Notes: generated from the letters alone by a model not told the origin. 64,000 bases of DNA from Bacillus sp. (in: firmicutes) (GCA_017656295.1 JACDOC010000004.1:154645-218644), one strand, 5' to 3'. Numbered from the stretch's first letter, positions 36,374 through 45,992 are shown. A program made the numbers and translations.

Positions 36374-36553
36374 TTATGAGATTTCATGTTCATTCTTATT
36401 TGTATGGTGAAATGAGCTTTTTATTTTGGAAAGTTTATTTTGTAAGTTCGCGTGATCGCGTTTCATTTGACTAAGACGATTAGTGACAACTTTTTTTCCA
36501 TATCCATTTGGTGCGGAGGCGATTAATATGACATCTTCTTTATAATTGTTCAC
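36374..36553 (-). CDS. Small basic protein overlapping the DUF4062 gene
   Basis: 59 residues. The GTG at 36553 follows GGAGGT at good spacing, and both lie inside the last codons of the DUF4062 gene (14 bases shared), the usual sign of translational coupling. It opens VNNYKEDVILIASAPNGYGK and continues KVVTNRLSQMKRDHANLQNK, then a basic His/Asn-rich tail. The segment VILIASAPNGYGKK resembles a truncated strand plus P-loop-like turn but lacks the full GxxxxGK[ST]. A terminator follows. Family unknown; the coupling makes a shared function with DUF4062 likely. Confidence 0.65.
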   Translation of the reverse strand: MNNYKEDVILIASAPNGYGKKVVTNRLSQMKRDHANLQNKLSKIKSSFHHTNKNEHEIS

Positions 36554-37700
36554 TCGAAAGACCTCCTAACAACATTTTTATAAAGTAACAATAAGAATAT
36601 CCTTTAGATTCAAGTATAGCATTAAATATATGGTGTTGGTAAGTCTTCAATTTATGATAATCCCATTCCCCTAACAGCGGTAGATGAAAACAAAATACAT
36701 AAGACTTTACTTTGAACAAGAAATAGCATGTCCTTTTTTCCAACGAATAGTATAACTTTTCATTGTGTTCATGATCATTGTATGTTTGCACCACATACGA
36801 ACTTGTATCGCTTAGTGAAAAGTTTTCAGGCGTCGTTAATCCATCATATTCTTTGCAAACCATCATGTTACCTCTTTTTTCGTAAAGGGTTACAGCTTTA
36901 CAGTCCATTAATGCTCCTATCGCCTCTTGCTGGTACTTTGTATTTGTCGTGTAAATATTGCATCCGACCATCTTCGAACGTAAAAGGGCAAGTAATCTTC
37001 TCCAATTTGTAATTTGTGCATTACGTATTAAACTTATGAATTCAAGAGAAAGCTCATAAAAATCCCCGTACAAATCGACATGTTCTAAACTCTTTTGTAT
37101 TTCCGATCGAATATTAAAGTATTGAAGACTTTCTTTAAATAGTGCAGAAAGATAGCTTTTTATGTTTGAAAGAACTTCGACACCTAATGAACATTTCTCG
37201 AAATAGATTCCTTTTTGTTCTGCATCATAAAGAAAGTACCATACATATTTTTCGGCAATATGGGAATTCTCTTTTATATTTTCACTAATAAAATCGAACA
37301 TGGAATCCGGCTCTTTACCGTGTTTGCTAAAATACAGTTTTAACGATTTTTTTATTTGAGGTCTAATCGTTTGGAAATACGTATCTAGAACCGTATCGTG
37401 AACATAAACAATAATATGTTTATTTTCTTTATATGCTCGTAAAAACTCAAGATGAGTGATCGTTTTCCCTTCATCTTCTAGCAAAGTTCCTGCTTTATCA
37501 GCGATAAATAGTAGAAAAATATCACTTTTTGATACATATTCTAAACAAGTTCGGATGGCATCTTGATGAATATATCGCATGCTATCTTCAAAGCGAATGG
37601 GCTCGTGCCCCATATTTTTTAATTCTTTAAATACATCGTTTCGTATAGCGGAAAGAGAATCTTGGGCAACAGAACTTATAAAAATCGTTGTTTTATCCAT
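36540..37700 (-). CDS. DUF4062 protein, possible defence effector or sensor
   Basis: 386 residues from the ATG at 37700, directly after an AAGGAGGTG site; a longer start at 37724 is unlikely. Residues about 3-100 match DUF4062: TTIFISSVAQDSLSAIRNDV, ELKNMGHEPIRFEDSM, KSDIFLLFIADKAG and the closing THLEFLRAYKENKHIIVYVHD. DUF4062 is a TIR-like flavodoxin-fold domain, often found with STAND/NTPase partners in bacterial immunity. The remaining 280 residues are not recognised; there is no P-loop. It overlaps a small gene at its 3' end. It stands alone in an AT-rich region between decayed genes. A defence role is inference. Confidence 0.8.
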   Translation of the reverse strand: MDKTTIFISSVAQDSLSAIRNDVFKELKNMGHEPIRFEDSMRYIHQDAIRTCLEYVSKSDIFLLFIADKAGTLLEDEGKTITHLEFLRAYKENKHIIVYVHDTVLDTYFQTIRPQIKKSLKLYFSKHGKEPDSMFDFISENIKENSHIAEKYVWYFLYDAEQKGIYFEKCSLGVEVLSNIKSYLSALFKESLQYFNIRSEIQKSLEHVDLYGDFYELSLEFISLIRNAQITNWRRLLALLRSKMVGCNIYTTNTKYQQEAIGALMDCKAVTLYEKRGNMMVCKEYDGLTTPENFSLSDTSSYVVQTYNDHEHNEKLYYSLEKRTCYFLFKVKSYVFCFHLPLLGEWDYHKLKTYQHHIFNAILESKGYSYCYFIKMLLGGLSSEQL

Positions 37701-38009
37701 ATGAACACCTCCTTGCATAATCAACTGTTCTCCATAGGAATTTTTGTTGGTATTTTAAAAAAGTGTTATTGTAGTCATGTTTAATAGATTATAAAGTTAA
37801 TTATGTGGAAATTTTTGGTAGTTAATAAGGACTTCTGCTAAAAATTTATTTATTCCTCCAGTAAATAATGATAAATATTTTTAGAATAACAAAATCTTTT
37901 TTCATTTCGTACAAAAACTATTTTAAGAATAAGGATGGTAGAACGTGATAATATAAATGGCAGAAGAATCCTCTTCTTCTGCCTGCTCAATTCATCCGCA
38001 TTCCATGTG
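37701..38009. other. Upstream region of the DUF4062 gene
   Basis: AT-rich, about 300 bases. No gene seen; it should contain the promoter of the DUF4062 unit, which I could not define. Confidence 0.4.
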
Positions 38010-38759
38010 CTACTTTAAATTAAATCCTTTTCTTTCGACAAACTCCTTCATATACATTCTGACCTGTTTACTAAGTAGATTTGCCATTTGTCCCGTCCAT
38101 GTATCACGGCGCTTGCCGTTCGTACGTTTCTCATAATAGGACGAAATCGTATCATTATAATGTTTTAGTTGATCCTCTAATTTGGAACGGTCTTGTTCGT
38201 ATGTTTCTTCATGGTAGACGTGATGAAAAGGTAATCGCGGTTTTTTGTCAGGATTTTGTGCTGGATATCCTACTGCAATTCCGAACAACGGAATCACTCG
38301 TTTCGGAACGTTTAACAGCTCACACACTTCAGGTAAATTGTTCCTTAAACCACCGATATAACAAGCTCCTAATCCCATGGATTCTGCCGCTAATACAGCA
38401 TTTTGCGCGGCCAATGCCGTGTCAATGAGTGCAACCATAAATTTTTCGGTGCTTTCTAATGTAGCAGATAAATCGACATTTTCCATTTCACCGACAATCT
38501 CGTGACGATGTAAATCGGCACAAAATACAAAGAAATGTCCATTATTCTCTACATACGATTGATTTCCAGCTAACTCAGCGAGCTTCCGTTTCTTTTCTTT
38601 ATTTTTTACTCCGATAATTGAATAAGCTTGAATAAAACTGGACGTAGATGCTGCTTGAGCACACTTGACTATAGTACGAATTTGCTCATCGGATAGCCCC
38701 CGATCTTCAAATTTTCGAATGGAACGGTGCTGTAAAATTGTTTCAATGACTGGATTCAT
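38010..38759 (-). CDS. nfrA: NADPH-dependent FMN nitroreductase NfrA
   Basis: 249 residues, opening NPVIETILQHRSIRKFEDRG. FMN-contacting residues follow in AQAASTSSFIQAYSIIGVKN, ESMGLGACYIGGLRN and VIPLFGIAVGYPAQ. The C-terminal TISSYYEKRTNGKRRDTWT matches B. subtilis NfrA along its length. In B. subtilis NfrA reduces nitro-compounds and FMN with NADPH and is induced by heat and disulfide stress. The gene is divergent from a copper-type oxidase with about 260 bases between. Confidence 0.93.
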   Translation of the reverse strand: MNPVIETILQHRSIRKFEDRGLSDEQIRTIVKCAQAASTSSFIQAYSIIGVKNKEKKRKLAELAGNQSYVENNGHFFVFCADLHRHEIVGEMENVDLSATLESTEKFMVALIDTALAAQNAVLAAESMGLGACYIGGLRNNLPEVCELLNVPKRVIPLFGIAVGYPAQNPDKKPRLPFHHVYHEETYEQDRSKLEDQLKHYNDTISSYYEKRTNGKRRDTWTGQMANLLSKQVRMYMKEFVERKGFNLK

Positions 38760-39025
38760 CTTAATTTCCTCCTACTAAAAAATATTTCCTTCATGATAAG
38801 AATCCTCATTAATTACAAATTCCTGAAACCTACTAGCCTTTTTTCTATGATAAGTCAATGACTCCAAATAAACACAATAATGTCATTCATTTCAATTATA
38901 AATCATTTTTAAAAATCGTCATTTCTTCAAATGCTTTTATATTACTCTTTTCTCCATAAATTTTGCACATTTATTTTTTATGATGATCTTAGCATTTGAA
39001 TCACATGTTTGATGGAGGGAAATAC

Positions 39026-40603
39026 ATGAAGAAATTATTGGTTGGAACCATTTTAGCGGGTGTCATGACTATTGGCGCAGCCTGCTCAAACAGTTCCATG
39101 CAAGGACACGATATGTCAAATATGGATACAAAGGATGAAAAAACATCCAAAGCCTCTGAAGTCAGTGAACAAATTCCTTTGGCAACAAATACAGAAGTAT
39201 TATCCGGCAATGAGATACATCTTACTGCGAAGGAAGCATTATTAGAAATAAATGATCATGTAAAACTACCAGTTTACACGTTCAACGGATCTGTTCCCGG
39301 GCCGCAAATCCGTATTAAACAAGGGGACACTGTAAAAATTCATTTAAAAAATGAATTACCTGAACCGGTTGCAATCCATTGGCATGGCTATCCTGTTCCA
39401 AATAGTCAAGATGGAGTTCCGGGTGTCACGATGAACGCAATTAAACCAGGTGAAACCTTTACGTATGAATTTACTGCTACTGTACCGGGAACGTATTGGT
39501 ATCATTCCCATCAAGAAAGCGCGAAACAAGTAGACAAAGGGTTATACGGGACATTCATCGTAGAGCCTAAAGATGAGGAAAAAGTAGATCGTGAGTATAC
39601 ACTTGTGTTAGATGAATGGATGAGCAATCCAGATGAAGGACATATGCATACGAATACGGTGGATCATAGCCATATGGGACATGAAAATTACTCGGATAGC
39701 CACCATATGCATATGAGCAGCATGGAACATGATATGAGTATGTATGATATTTTCACGCTGAACGGAAAAAGTGGCTCCGCTGTAGAACCTTTAAAAGTGA
39801 AAAAAGGCGAAAAAGTTCGACTTCGCCTTGTAAACGCTGGATACATGTCCCATAAACTCCACCTCCATGGTCACGATTTTAAAATTACAGCAACAGACGG
39901 GCAACCGATAAAAGAGCCGCAACTAATCAAAGATCATCTTCTAAATATAGCTCCGGGTGAACGTTACGATATTGAATTTACAGCGGATAATCCTGGGGAA
40001 TGGTTATTCGAATGTCACGGTGAGATGGAAGGTACCGATGGCATGAAAGTGAAAATTCAATATGAAGGCGAAACAAACCAGACAGACAAGGCAAATGAAA
40101 AAGAGGACCTCCCAATCGTAGATTTAACAAACTACGGAAAACATGAATTAGGTCCATTTATGTTAGACCAAAAATATGATGTAGAGTACACAATGGATTT
40201 AGGAACAGCTATGAACAAAGGTAGCATAGTCTACACGATCAATGGTAAAACATTTCCTGATACAGCCCCTGTAATTGTAAAGACAGGAGATTTAGTAAAA
40301 GTAAGAATAGTAAACAATTCACCAAAAGATGAGCACCCGATGCATTTACACGGGCACTTCTTCCAAGTATTGAGCAAAAACGGGAAGCCGATTTCAGGCT
40401 CTCCATTAATAAAGGATTCCTTAAATGTAGAACCGGGAGAAGAATATGTCGTCGCATTTAAGGCGGATAATCCAGGAAACTGGATGTTCCATTGCCATGA
40501 ATTGCACCATGCTTCTGCCGGAATGGTTACAGAAGTAATATATAAAGATTACAAGACGGACTATAAGCCCGACCCGAATGACATAACAAATAAACCAGAA
40601 TAA
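39026..40603 (+). CDS. Lipoprotein multicopper oxidase with Met/His-rich segment
   Basis: 525 residues from the ATG at 39026 after GGAGGG. A lipoprotein signal peptide ends at IGAAC (Cys20). Copper ligands of a three-domain oxidase are present: HWHG near residue 117, YWYHSH near 157, HPMHLHGHFF near 437 and FHCHELHHASAGM near 488. A region of about 40 residues near 205-240 is packed with Met and His (HMHTNTVDHSHMGH, HHMHMSSMEHDMSM), as in cuprous oxidases of the CopA/CueO kind. Extracellular, membrane-anchored Cu(I) or Mn oxidation is likely. Divergent from nfrA; a two-component system lies downstream on the other strand. Confidence 0.92.
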   Translation: MKKLLVGTILAGVMTIGAACSNSSMQGHDMSNMDTKDEKTSKASEVSEQIPLATNTEVLSGNEIHLTAKEALLEINDHVKLPVYTFNGSVPGPQIRIKQGDTVKIHLKNELPEPVAIHWHGYPVPNSQDGVPGVTMNAIKPGETFTYEFTATVPGTYWYHSHQESAKQVDKGLYGTFIVEPKDEEKVDREYTLVLDEWMSNPDEGHMHTNTVDHSHMGHENYSDSHHMHMSSMEHDMSMYDIFTLNGKSGSAVEPLKVKKGEKVRLRLVNAGYMSHKLHLHGHDFKITATDGQPIKEPQLIKDHLLNIAPGERYDIEFTADNPGEWLFECHGEMEGTDGMKVKIQYEGETNQTDKANEKEDLPIVDLTNYGKHELGPFMLDQKYDVEYTMDLGTAMNKGSIVYTINGKTFPDTAPVIVKTGDLVKVRIVNNSPKDEHPMHLHGHFFQVLSKNGKPISGSPLIKDSLNVEPGEEYVVAFKADNPGNWMFHCHELHHASAGMVTEVIYKDYKTDYKPDPNDITNKPE

Positions 40604-40608
40604 CGTTA

Positions 40609-40645
40609 ATTCCCCTCCAAGTTTTCTTTGGAGGGGAATTTTTCT
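40609..40645. terminator. Strong terminator of the oxidase gene
   Basis: ATTCCCCTCCAA (40609-40620) pairs with TTGGAGGGGAAT (40628-40639), followed by TTTTTCTG. Confidence 0.92.
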
Positions 40646-40651
40646 GTTACT

Positions 40652-41221
40652 TCATGTCGTTATCTTGCTCTTATAATTTTGATTGATTTTCTTCCAAGTA
40701 AATATGAATAAAAAGACAGACAGAAGTGTAGAAATCACTTTACCTTGCCATGTCCAATTCATCAAATGATAAACCGAATAGGCTTCTAAAAGTAAGGCAG
40801 GTATCTTCCCTATGGAACTAGCAATCACAAAAATAAGAAAAGGGATTTTTCCAATTGCTGCAACAAAGGTAACGACTCCTGATGGAACAAAAGGAAGAAG
40901 CCGCAATGATAGAACAAGAAAAAAAGCTTCTAAACCTTTTGCTTCAAGCAAACGTTTGACTTTCGGATGAGAAAACAACTTTGTTTCAGAAAGTTTCCTA
41001 AATCCTTTACAATATAACATAAAAGAAATAATGGCTCCTATTGCTTCCCCGACAAAAGATATGAAGGTGCCTTTCCAAAACCCGAACACAGCCAAATTAG
41101 CAGCGGTTAGAAATACGCTTGGAACTATTCCTAAAATACTGATCATAATATTTATAAAGATACTAATGAGGAAAGCAACATTTTCATATGTGTTGAGTAG
41201 TGTAATAATTTGCTCTTTCAT
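40652..41221 (-). CDS. VTT-domain (TVP38/TMEM64) membrane protein
   Basis: 189 residues with about five membrane segments. The DedA/VTT core is visible: FVGEAIGAIISFMLYCKGFRK, LVLSLRLLPFVPSGVVTFVAA and a late SSIGKIPALLLEAY. It lies 12 bases after the response regulator and likely forms a three-gene operon with it and the kinase. Relatives are lipid scramblase-like transporters; the specific role is unknown. Confidence 0.88.
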   Translation of the reverse strand: MKEQIITLLNTYENVAFLISIFINIMISILGIVPSVFLTAANLAVFGFWKGTFISFVGEAIGAIISFMLYCKGFRKLSETKLFSHPKVKRLLEAKGLEAFFLVLSLRLLPFVPSGVVTFVAAIGKIPFLIFVIASSIGKIPALLLEAYSVYHLMNWTWQGKVISTLLSVFLFIFTWKKINQNYKSKITT

Positions 41222-41233
41222 CTTCTTCTCACC

Positions 41234-41905
41234 TTACGCCTCCCATTTATACCCAACCCCCCAAACGGTTTGCAGAAATCGATCGATCGGAAAACCAGCT
41301 TGTCTCAGCTTTTCTCTAATATTTTTTACATGAGAGTCGATCGTACGCTCTTCTGTATTTGCGTTATAGCCCCAAAGAGACACAATGATTTGTTCTCTGC
41401 TAAACACCCTGTTTAAATTTTTCATAAAAAGGCCTAATACAGCAAACTCTTTAGGAGTAAAACAAATAGCATGGTTTTTATATTGGACGGTGTGCTGATC
41501 TTCATCCCACACTAAACCTTGAAACTCAATTCTTGATTGTTTTCCAACTGAACGGCGCAGTACAGCTTCAATTCGAGCAAGCAGCTCGGATTCGTTAAAT
41601 GGTTTAGTGATATAGTCATCAGCCCCTAATTTAAGCCCTTTCACAATATCCATTGTTTCATCTCTTGCAGTCACCATGATAATAGGTACATCAGACATTT
41701 CTCTAATTCGTTGACATGTTTCCCAACCATCCATTTCCGGCATCATGATGTCCAGCAAAACTAAATCCGCTTTGGTGTTTTCTAAGTACTGTATCGCTAC
41801 AAAACCAGTCTCACACTTAACACATTGAAATCCTTTCGGAGAGAGATAAAGTTCAAGTAAATCTAACATTCGTTTTTCATCGTCAACGAGTAAAATTGTG
41901 TACAT
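41234..41905 (-). CDS. OmpR/PhoB-family response regulator
   Basis: 223 residues from the ATG at 41905, about six bases after GGAGGG; an ATG at 41911 sits on the site itself. Receiver domain residues 1-115: acidic pair DD at 8-9, phosphoacceptor Asp52 in LLDIMMPEMDGW, and Lys in DYITKPFNE. The C-terminal winged helix includes TPKEFAVLGLF and RTIDSHVKNIREKL. The kinase gene ends just upstream with overlapping codons, so the two are coupled. A target may be the oxidase gene, by position only. Confidence 0.94.
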   Translation of the reverse strand: MYTILLVDDEKRMLDLLELYLSPKGFQCVKCETGFVAIQYLENTKADLVLLDIMMPEMDGWETCQRIREMSDVPIIMVTARDETMDIVKGLKLGADDYITKPFNESELLARIEAVLRRSVGKQSRIEFQGLVWDEDQHTVQYKNHAICFTPKEFAVLGLFMKNLNRVFSREQIIVSLWGYNANTEERTIDSHVKNIREKLRQAGFPIDRFLQTVWGVGYKWEA

Positions 41906-41907
41906 GA

Positions 41908-43278
41908 TCATCCCTCCGGCAATGTAATGATAATGTTTGTTCCTTTTCCATAATCACTTACGGCGTAAATCGATCCTCCGTGCGCTTCCACAATTTCCTT
42001 GGCGATGGCTAGTCCCAATCCTGTTCCGCCTCTGTTTCTTGATCTTGATTTATCCACTCGGTAAAACCGTTCAAAAATATACGGTAAATCCTCTTCAGGG
42101 ATCCCTCCGCCTTCGTCTGAAACAATCATCATCATTTTCTTTTTCTCCGCTTTTACATCAATAGAGACAGTAGTACCTTGATCTGAATATTTTAAAGCAT
42201 TGTCTAACAAATTGATCATGACTTGCTCAAACCGTTTTTGGTCTATATGGACGGTAATGTTTTCATCGCATTGATATACAAGAGACATTTTTTTAACTTG
42301 AAACGCAGGATGCATTTTGTCATACAATTTTTTAAAGAAAGAACATAAATTAGCAGGTTCCTTATGGATTTGAAATGAATGTTGATCCATTTTTGCTAAT
42401 TCAAAAAGATCCTTCACCAATTTTTGCATATGCTCGGCTTCTTCATAGATAATGGATAAATATCGATTTCTCTCTTCTTCCTCAATGTTGGGTCTCCTAG
42501 CTATATCCGCATATCCTTTTACATATGTAAGAGGGGTACGAAGCTCATGGGAAATACTGGCAAGAAATTCGTTTCTTTCTTTTTTTAAGTACTCTAAATC
42601 CCTCGCCAATGTTTGAATGGCTTTCCCTAATTCCGCCAATTCGTCCTCCCCTTTTACTTGCAAACGAACAGAAAAATCACCTTTACTCAATTTTTCGGTT
42701 GCCATTTTCATACGAATAAGAGGGATGGTAATGAATCTTGATAATAGAGCAATCGTAATAATGGTTAAACATACAGAAAGAATTCCCACCATAATGAAAT
42801 GATGCTTTAACTTATAAATCATGTTTTGAATAGAATCCGTATTTTTAAACATATAGACATATCCTATTATCTTTCCGTCCATACGAATAGGGCTTACTGT
42901 CGAAATATGCGACTCTTTTTGCCAATTTTTTTGCACAATCACTCCATCATAGGGGATGTTTTTATTGGTGTTTTTAATTATTTTTTTAGCAAATGGTAAA
43001 ATATTGTCAGAAAAATACAAGATTTTTCCCTTCTCATTGGTAATAACGACGTCCGTCTCCGCTTCAGACTCCATCATCGTGACATGTTCTAACGTAGAAG
43101 GATCATAACTTTTTTCTAACACATCGCGATGATTATTCCCTCTTGCCAACAATTGGGTAAATTCCTCGTCAATTCTAGAATGAACGAGAGTAACATATAA
43201 TGACGAAAATAAAACCGTTTCTATTCCTAATACGAATACAAAAAATAATAGTCCTAGTTTAAACGAAATTTTTCTCAC
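41908..43278 (-). CDS. Sensor histidine kinase
   Basis: 456 residues from a GTG at 43278 after GGAAGGGA. Two membrane segments (about 8-30 and 163-183) bracket an extracellular sensor of about 130 residues. HAMP follows (about 185-235), then the HisKA motif SISHELRTPLTYVKGYAD (His near 245) and ATP-binding motifs NLLDNALKY, DEGGGIPEE and GGTGLGLAIAKEIVEAHGG. It pairs with the overlapping response regulator. No metal-binding cluster is evident in the sensor region, so copper sensing cannot be claimed. Confidence 0.93.
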   Translation of the reverse strand: MRKISFKLGLLFFVFVLGIETVLFSSLYVTLVHSRIDEEFTQLLARGNNHRDVLEKSYDPSTLEHVTMMESEAETDVVITNEKGKILYFSDNILPFAKKIIKNTNKNIPYDGVIVQKNWQKESHISTVSPIRMDGKIIGYVYMFKNTDSIQNMIYKLKHHFIMVGILSVCLTIITIALLSRFITIPLIRMKMATEKLSKGDFSVRLQVKGEDELAELGKAIQTLARDLEYLKKERNEFLASISHELRTPLTYVKGYADIARRPNIEEEERNRYLSIIYEEAEHMQKLVKDLFELAKMDQHSFQIHKEPANLCSFFKKLYDKMHPAFQVKKMSLVYQCDENITVHIDQKRFEQVMINLLDNALKYSDQGTTVSIDVKAEKKKMMMIVSDEGGGIPEEDLPYIFERFYRVDKSRSRNRGGTGLGLAIAKEIVEAHGGSIYAVSDYGKGTNIIITLPEG

Positions 43279-43851
43279 TTTTGTCCCTTCCTTACCAACC
43301 CATTAACTTCAAAGTCGAAAAGGTATTTTTATGATTTCTCCTTCATTTATTTCGAGGGAAAAAAACTTCTCTGAATGACATATTTTATCATTTAAACTTT
43401 AAAACTTTGAAAACAAGTTGTATTGACGAATGGTTTATGCCTTTGGATGTATTACAAAGCAGATGTAATTATGATTGTATAAATTAAATTTGCAGAATTT
43501 ATGGATTTATTAGGGACGATTTTACTTTTATTGATCATTTATCACAAATCCTTTTTCCTACATCATCAACGAAATGTAATTATTTTATGAATAGCCATGA
43601 ATTCCATGTTCACATAATTGACAATATTTAATTTGTTTTAACCGGTTGAGAGGGGTACTTCTCAAAAAAATCCCGGGAAAAATGAACATCTAAAAAGTTT
43701 CAAACGGAGCCTACATACTGATTATCCAATTAATGAAACTTATCACTCATAACAACGTATCAATATTAAGATTTTAACATTCCTCTACTTACGAGCCATT
43801 AAGTCATGTTAATTGAACAATATAAATGAAGAGAAGGAGGTGCTTTTTCTT
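43279..43851. other. Intergenic stretch, nothing recognised
   Basis: AT-rich region upstream of the kinase and of the small membrane gene. No supported gene, repeat or RNA. Confidence 0.4.
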
Positions 43852-44159
43852 ATGTTTAGTAATATTTATTCAATTCCTACTTTAGTAATTGTAGGAGTCG
43901 TTTTCATTATCCCTATTTGTTTCATTCAAAAAATATTGGTTAAATCCCATAAAATGTGGCTTGGTCTTATCCTGCCAATTATCATCTTTTTATTCTCAAT
44001 CATCTTGAGTATTCCTAATTTTAAACAGACGTTTTATCTTCAATTTAGCACTGGGCATTTATCGCATCATTAATAATGTTTTTACTTTACAATGTCGTAA
44101 CTATCTTTCTGTTATTCATCTACTGGCGAGAAAAAAAAATGTTTCTAAAACAAATCTAA
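43852..44159 (+). pseudogene. Small membrane protein, probably frameshifted
   Basis: From the ATG at 43852, preceded by AAGGAGGTG, 73 codons give two membrane helices (SNIYSIPTLVIVGVVFIIPI and MWLGLILPIIIFLFSIILSI) and end at 44073. Two frames over, an open frame continues without gap: IASLIMFLLYNVVTIFLLF then IYWREKKMFLKQI to a stop at 44157. That adds a third helix and basic tail. One indel near 44055 would join them. Family not recognised. The first part could still be made alone. Confidence 0.5.
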
Positions 44160-44229
44160 AACGCTCCGTTAAATGCTTTATTAAGTTAGGTGTAAATAAT
44201 CATAATTATCAAAGCCATTAAATTATAGG

Positions 44230-44266
44230 CAAAAAGCTCGGTAAAAATTAATTACCGAGCTTTTCG
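44230..44266. terminator. Bidirectional terminator
   Basis: AAAAGCTCGGTAA and TTACCGAGCTTTT form a perfect 13-bp stem (44232-44264), placed to end the permease gene and the small membrane gene. Confidence 0.9.
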
Positions 44267-44350
44267 TCTGTATTTTAAAATCTTTTTAAATCGTTTAGTA
44301 GCAGTATCTCCAAGTTTCAGAGATTTTTGTATCAGAACTATTCTGCTTTT

Positions 44351-45754
44351 CTAATTTACTTTTTTCAGCATATGCGCTTCCTCTTGGTATGAATTCTTTA
44401 TTCGCTTTGTTCGATAGATAAAATAAATACTTAAACCAATTATCATCCAAATGCCGAAATACAACCACGCTTCAAGGGCAAGGCGGGTCATTAAAAAGAT
44501 ACTACACGCAATTGTGAAAATTGGAAGATATGGAACTAGCGGTGCCCTAAATCCTCTTTGCAGATTTGGATGTGTTTTGCGCAGTATAATAACGGATAAG
44601 GCAACCATCACGAATGTTAATAATGCACCAATATTGACTAAATTGGCCAATGCTCTCAAATCAATAAATCCAGCAATTACTGCTCCTGTAAATCCTGCAA
44701 TCCATGTCGAAAAAACAGGTGCTTGAGTGTGTGAATGAACGACTGAGAATGGTTTTGGCAGTAGGCGATCACGGCTAATAGAGAACAGAACGCGTACGGT
44801 TGCGTAAAGATAAACAAATATAACGGTTGTAATACCAACAATGGCGCCAACTGATATAACTCCTGCAGCAAAATTTTGTCCGACTGCATGAAGCGCAAAT
44901 GCCATCGCGTCGGAAACATTTAATAAATGATATGGAACCATTCCTGTAAGGACTAAGCAAACAATAACGTATAAAAGAGTGCACACAACTAAAGAAACTA
45001 TAATACCGATTGGCAAATCACGGTGCGGTTTTTTTACTTCTTCTGCCGCAGTTGCAACCGCATCAAATCCTAAATAGGCAAAGAAAACAGTAGCAGTACC
45101 TGCGAGAACCCCTTCCCACCCAAAAGGCATGAATGGATCCCAATTTTCCGGTTGAACGTAGAATATTCCAACGATAATAAATAATAAAATGACAAATAAT
45201 TTGATGGCTACCATCGTATTATTCACTTTCTTACTTTCTTTCACACCTTTTGACAGCACCCAAGTCATAAGTAAAATAATGCAGATTGCCGGCAAGTTCA
45301 CCATTCCGCCTTGCTGAGGTACTGCACTTATCATTTTCGGGATATGCAAATGGAATCCATCTAACAATGATTGTAAATACGCAGACCATCCATTTGCCAC
45401 TGCTGCAGCGGACAAAACATATATTAATAGTTGGGTCCAACCTATTAAAAACGCAACTACTTCCCCTATTGTCACATACGCGTACGTATAGACACCTCCG
45501 GAAACAGGAAGAGTCGAAGCGATTTCTGCATAACAAAATGCAACAAATCCACAAACCAAGGCTGCCAGCATAAACGAAAAGATAATCGAAGGACCTGCAT
45601 CATTTGCTGCTGCGACACCTGTCAACACAAGAATACCGATCCCAACAATAGCTCCGATACCAAGCAATATTAAATCATAGGCACCTAGTGTTTTCTGCAA
45701 TGTTTTCTTTTGACTTAACAAGTGAGTAATTGACTTTTTTTGAAGTAAATTCAT
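44351..45754 (-). CDS. APC-family amino-acid permease
   Basis: 467 residues, twelve or more membrane helices. The N-terminus LGAYDLILLGIGAIVGIGILVLTG is the first helix of the cationic amino-acid transporter branch (YfnA-like), with FCYAEIASTLPVSGGVYTYAYV and FFAYLGFDAVATAAEEVKKP typical of the family. It probably imports an amino acid by proton symport. The start ATG follows GAGGAGA. Monocistronic. Substrate not defined by sequence. Confidence 0.9.
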   Translation of the reverse strand: MNLLQKKSITHLLSQKKTLQKTLGAYDLILLGIGAIVGIGILVLTGVAAANDAGPSIIFSFMLAALVCGFVAFCYAEIASTLPVSGGVYTYAYVTIGEVVAFLIGWTQLLIYVLSAAAVANGWSAYLQSLLDGFHLHIPKMISAVPQQGGMVNLPAICIILLMTWVLSKGVKESKKVNNTMVAIKLFVILLFIIVGIFYVQPENWDPFMPFGWEGVLAGTATVFFAYLGFDAVATAAEEVKKPHRDLPIGIIVSLVVCTLLYVIVCLVLTGMVPYHLLNVSDAMAFALHAVGQNFAAGVISVGAIVGITTVIFVYLYATVRVLFSISRDRLLPKPFSVVHSHTQAPVFSTWIAGFTGAVIAGFIDLRALANLVNIGALLTFVMVALSVIILRKTHPNLQRGFRAPLVPYLPIFTIACSIFLMTRLALEAWLYFGIWMIIGLSIYFIYRTKRIKNSYQEEAHMLKKVN

Positions 45755-45881
45755 GATGTCTCCTCTCTCTTTTGTAATTAGTCCAAAATTCCAAACAATT
45801 TGGTATTATATCATGTTTTCTACTTTTTTCGACATATTTTTTATTTTCCTTTTCTAGAAATTGTACAAAATACATTGAAAA

Positions 45882-45948
45882 AAGCAGAATCTTCCTCTAT
45901 TGTTTAGAGTAACCACCCCCAAAACAAATAGAAGGAAAGATTCTGCTT
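45882..45948. repeat. MITE-like imperfect palindrome
   Basis: Left arm 45882-45905 (AAGCAGAATCTTCCTC...) is the reverse complement of right arm 45922-45948 except for three single-base deletions, around a loop containing CCACCCCC. It can fold into a hairpin of about 24 bp. It may be the joined ends of a lost insertion element. Confidence 0.7.
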
Positions 45949-45992
45949 ATTCCCATCACGAGCCGGGAAATACAACAAGACTATTAAAAATA

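Noticed and set aside
43813..43851. Longer start for the small membrane protein
   Set aside because: The ribosome site at 43834-43842 lies after this start, so translation must begin at 43852.
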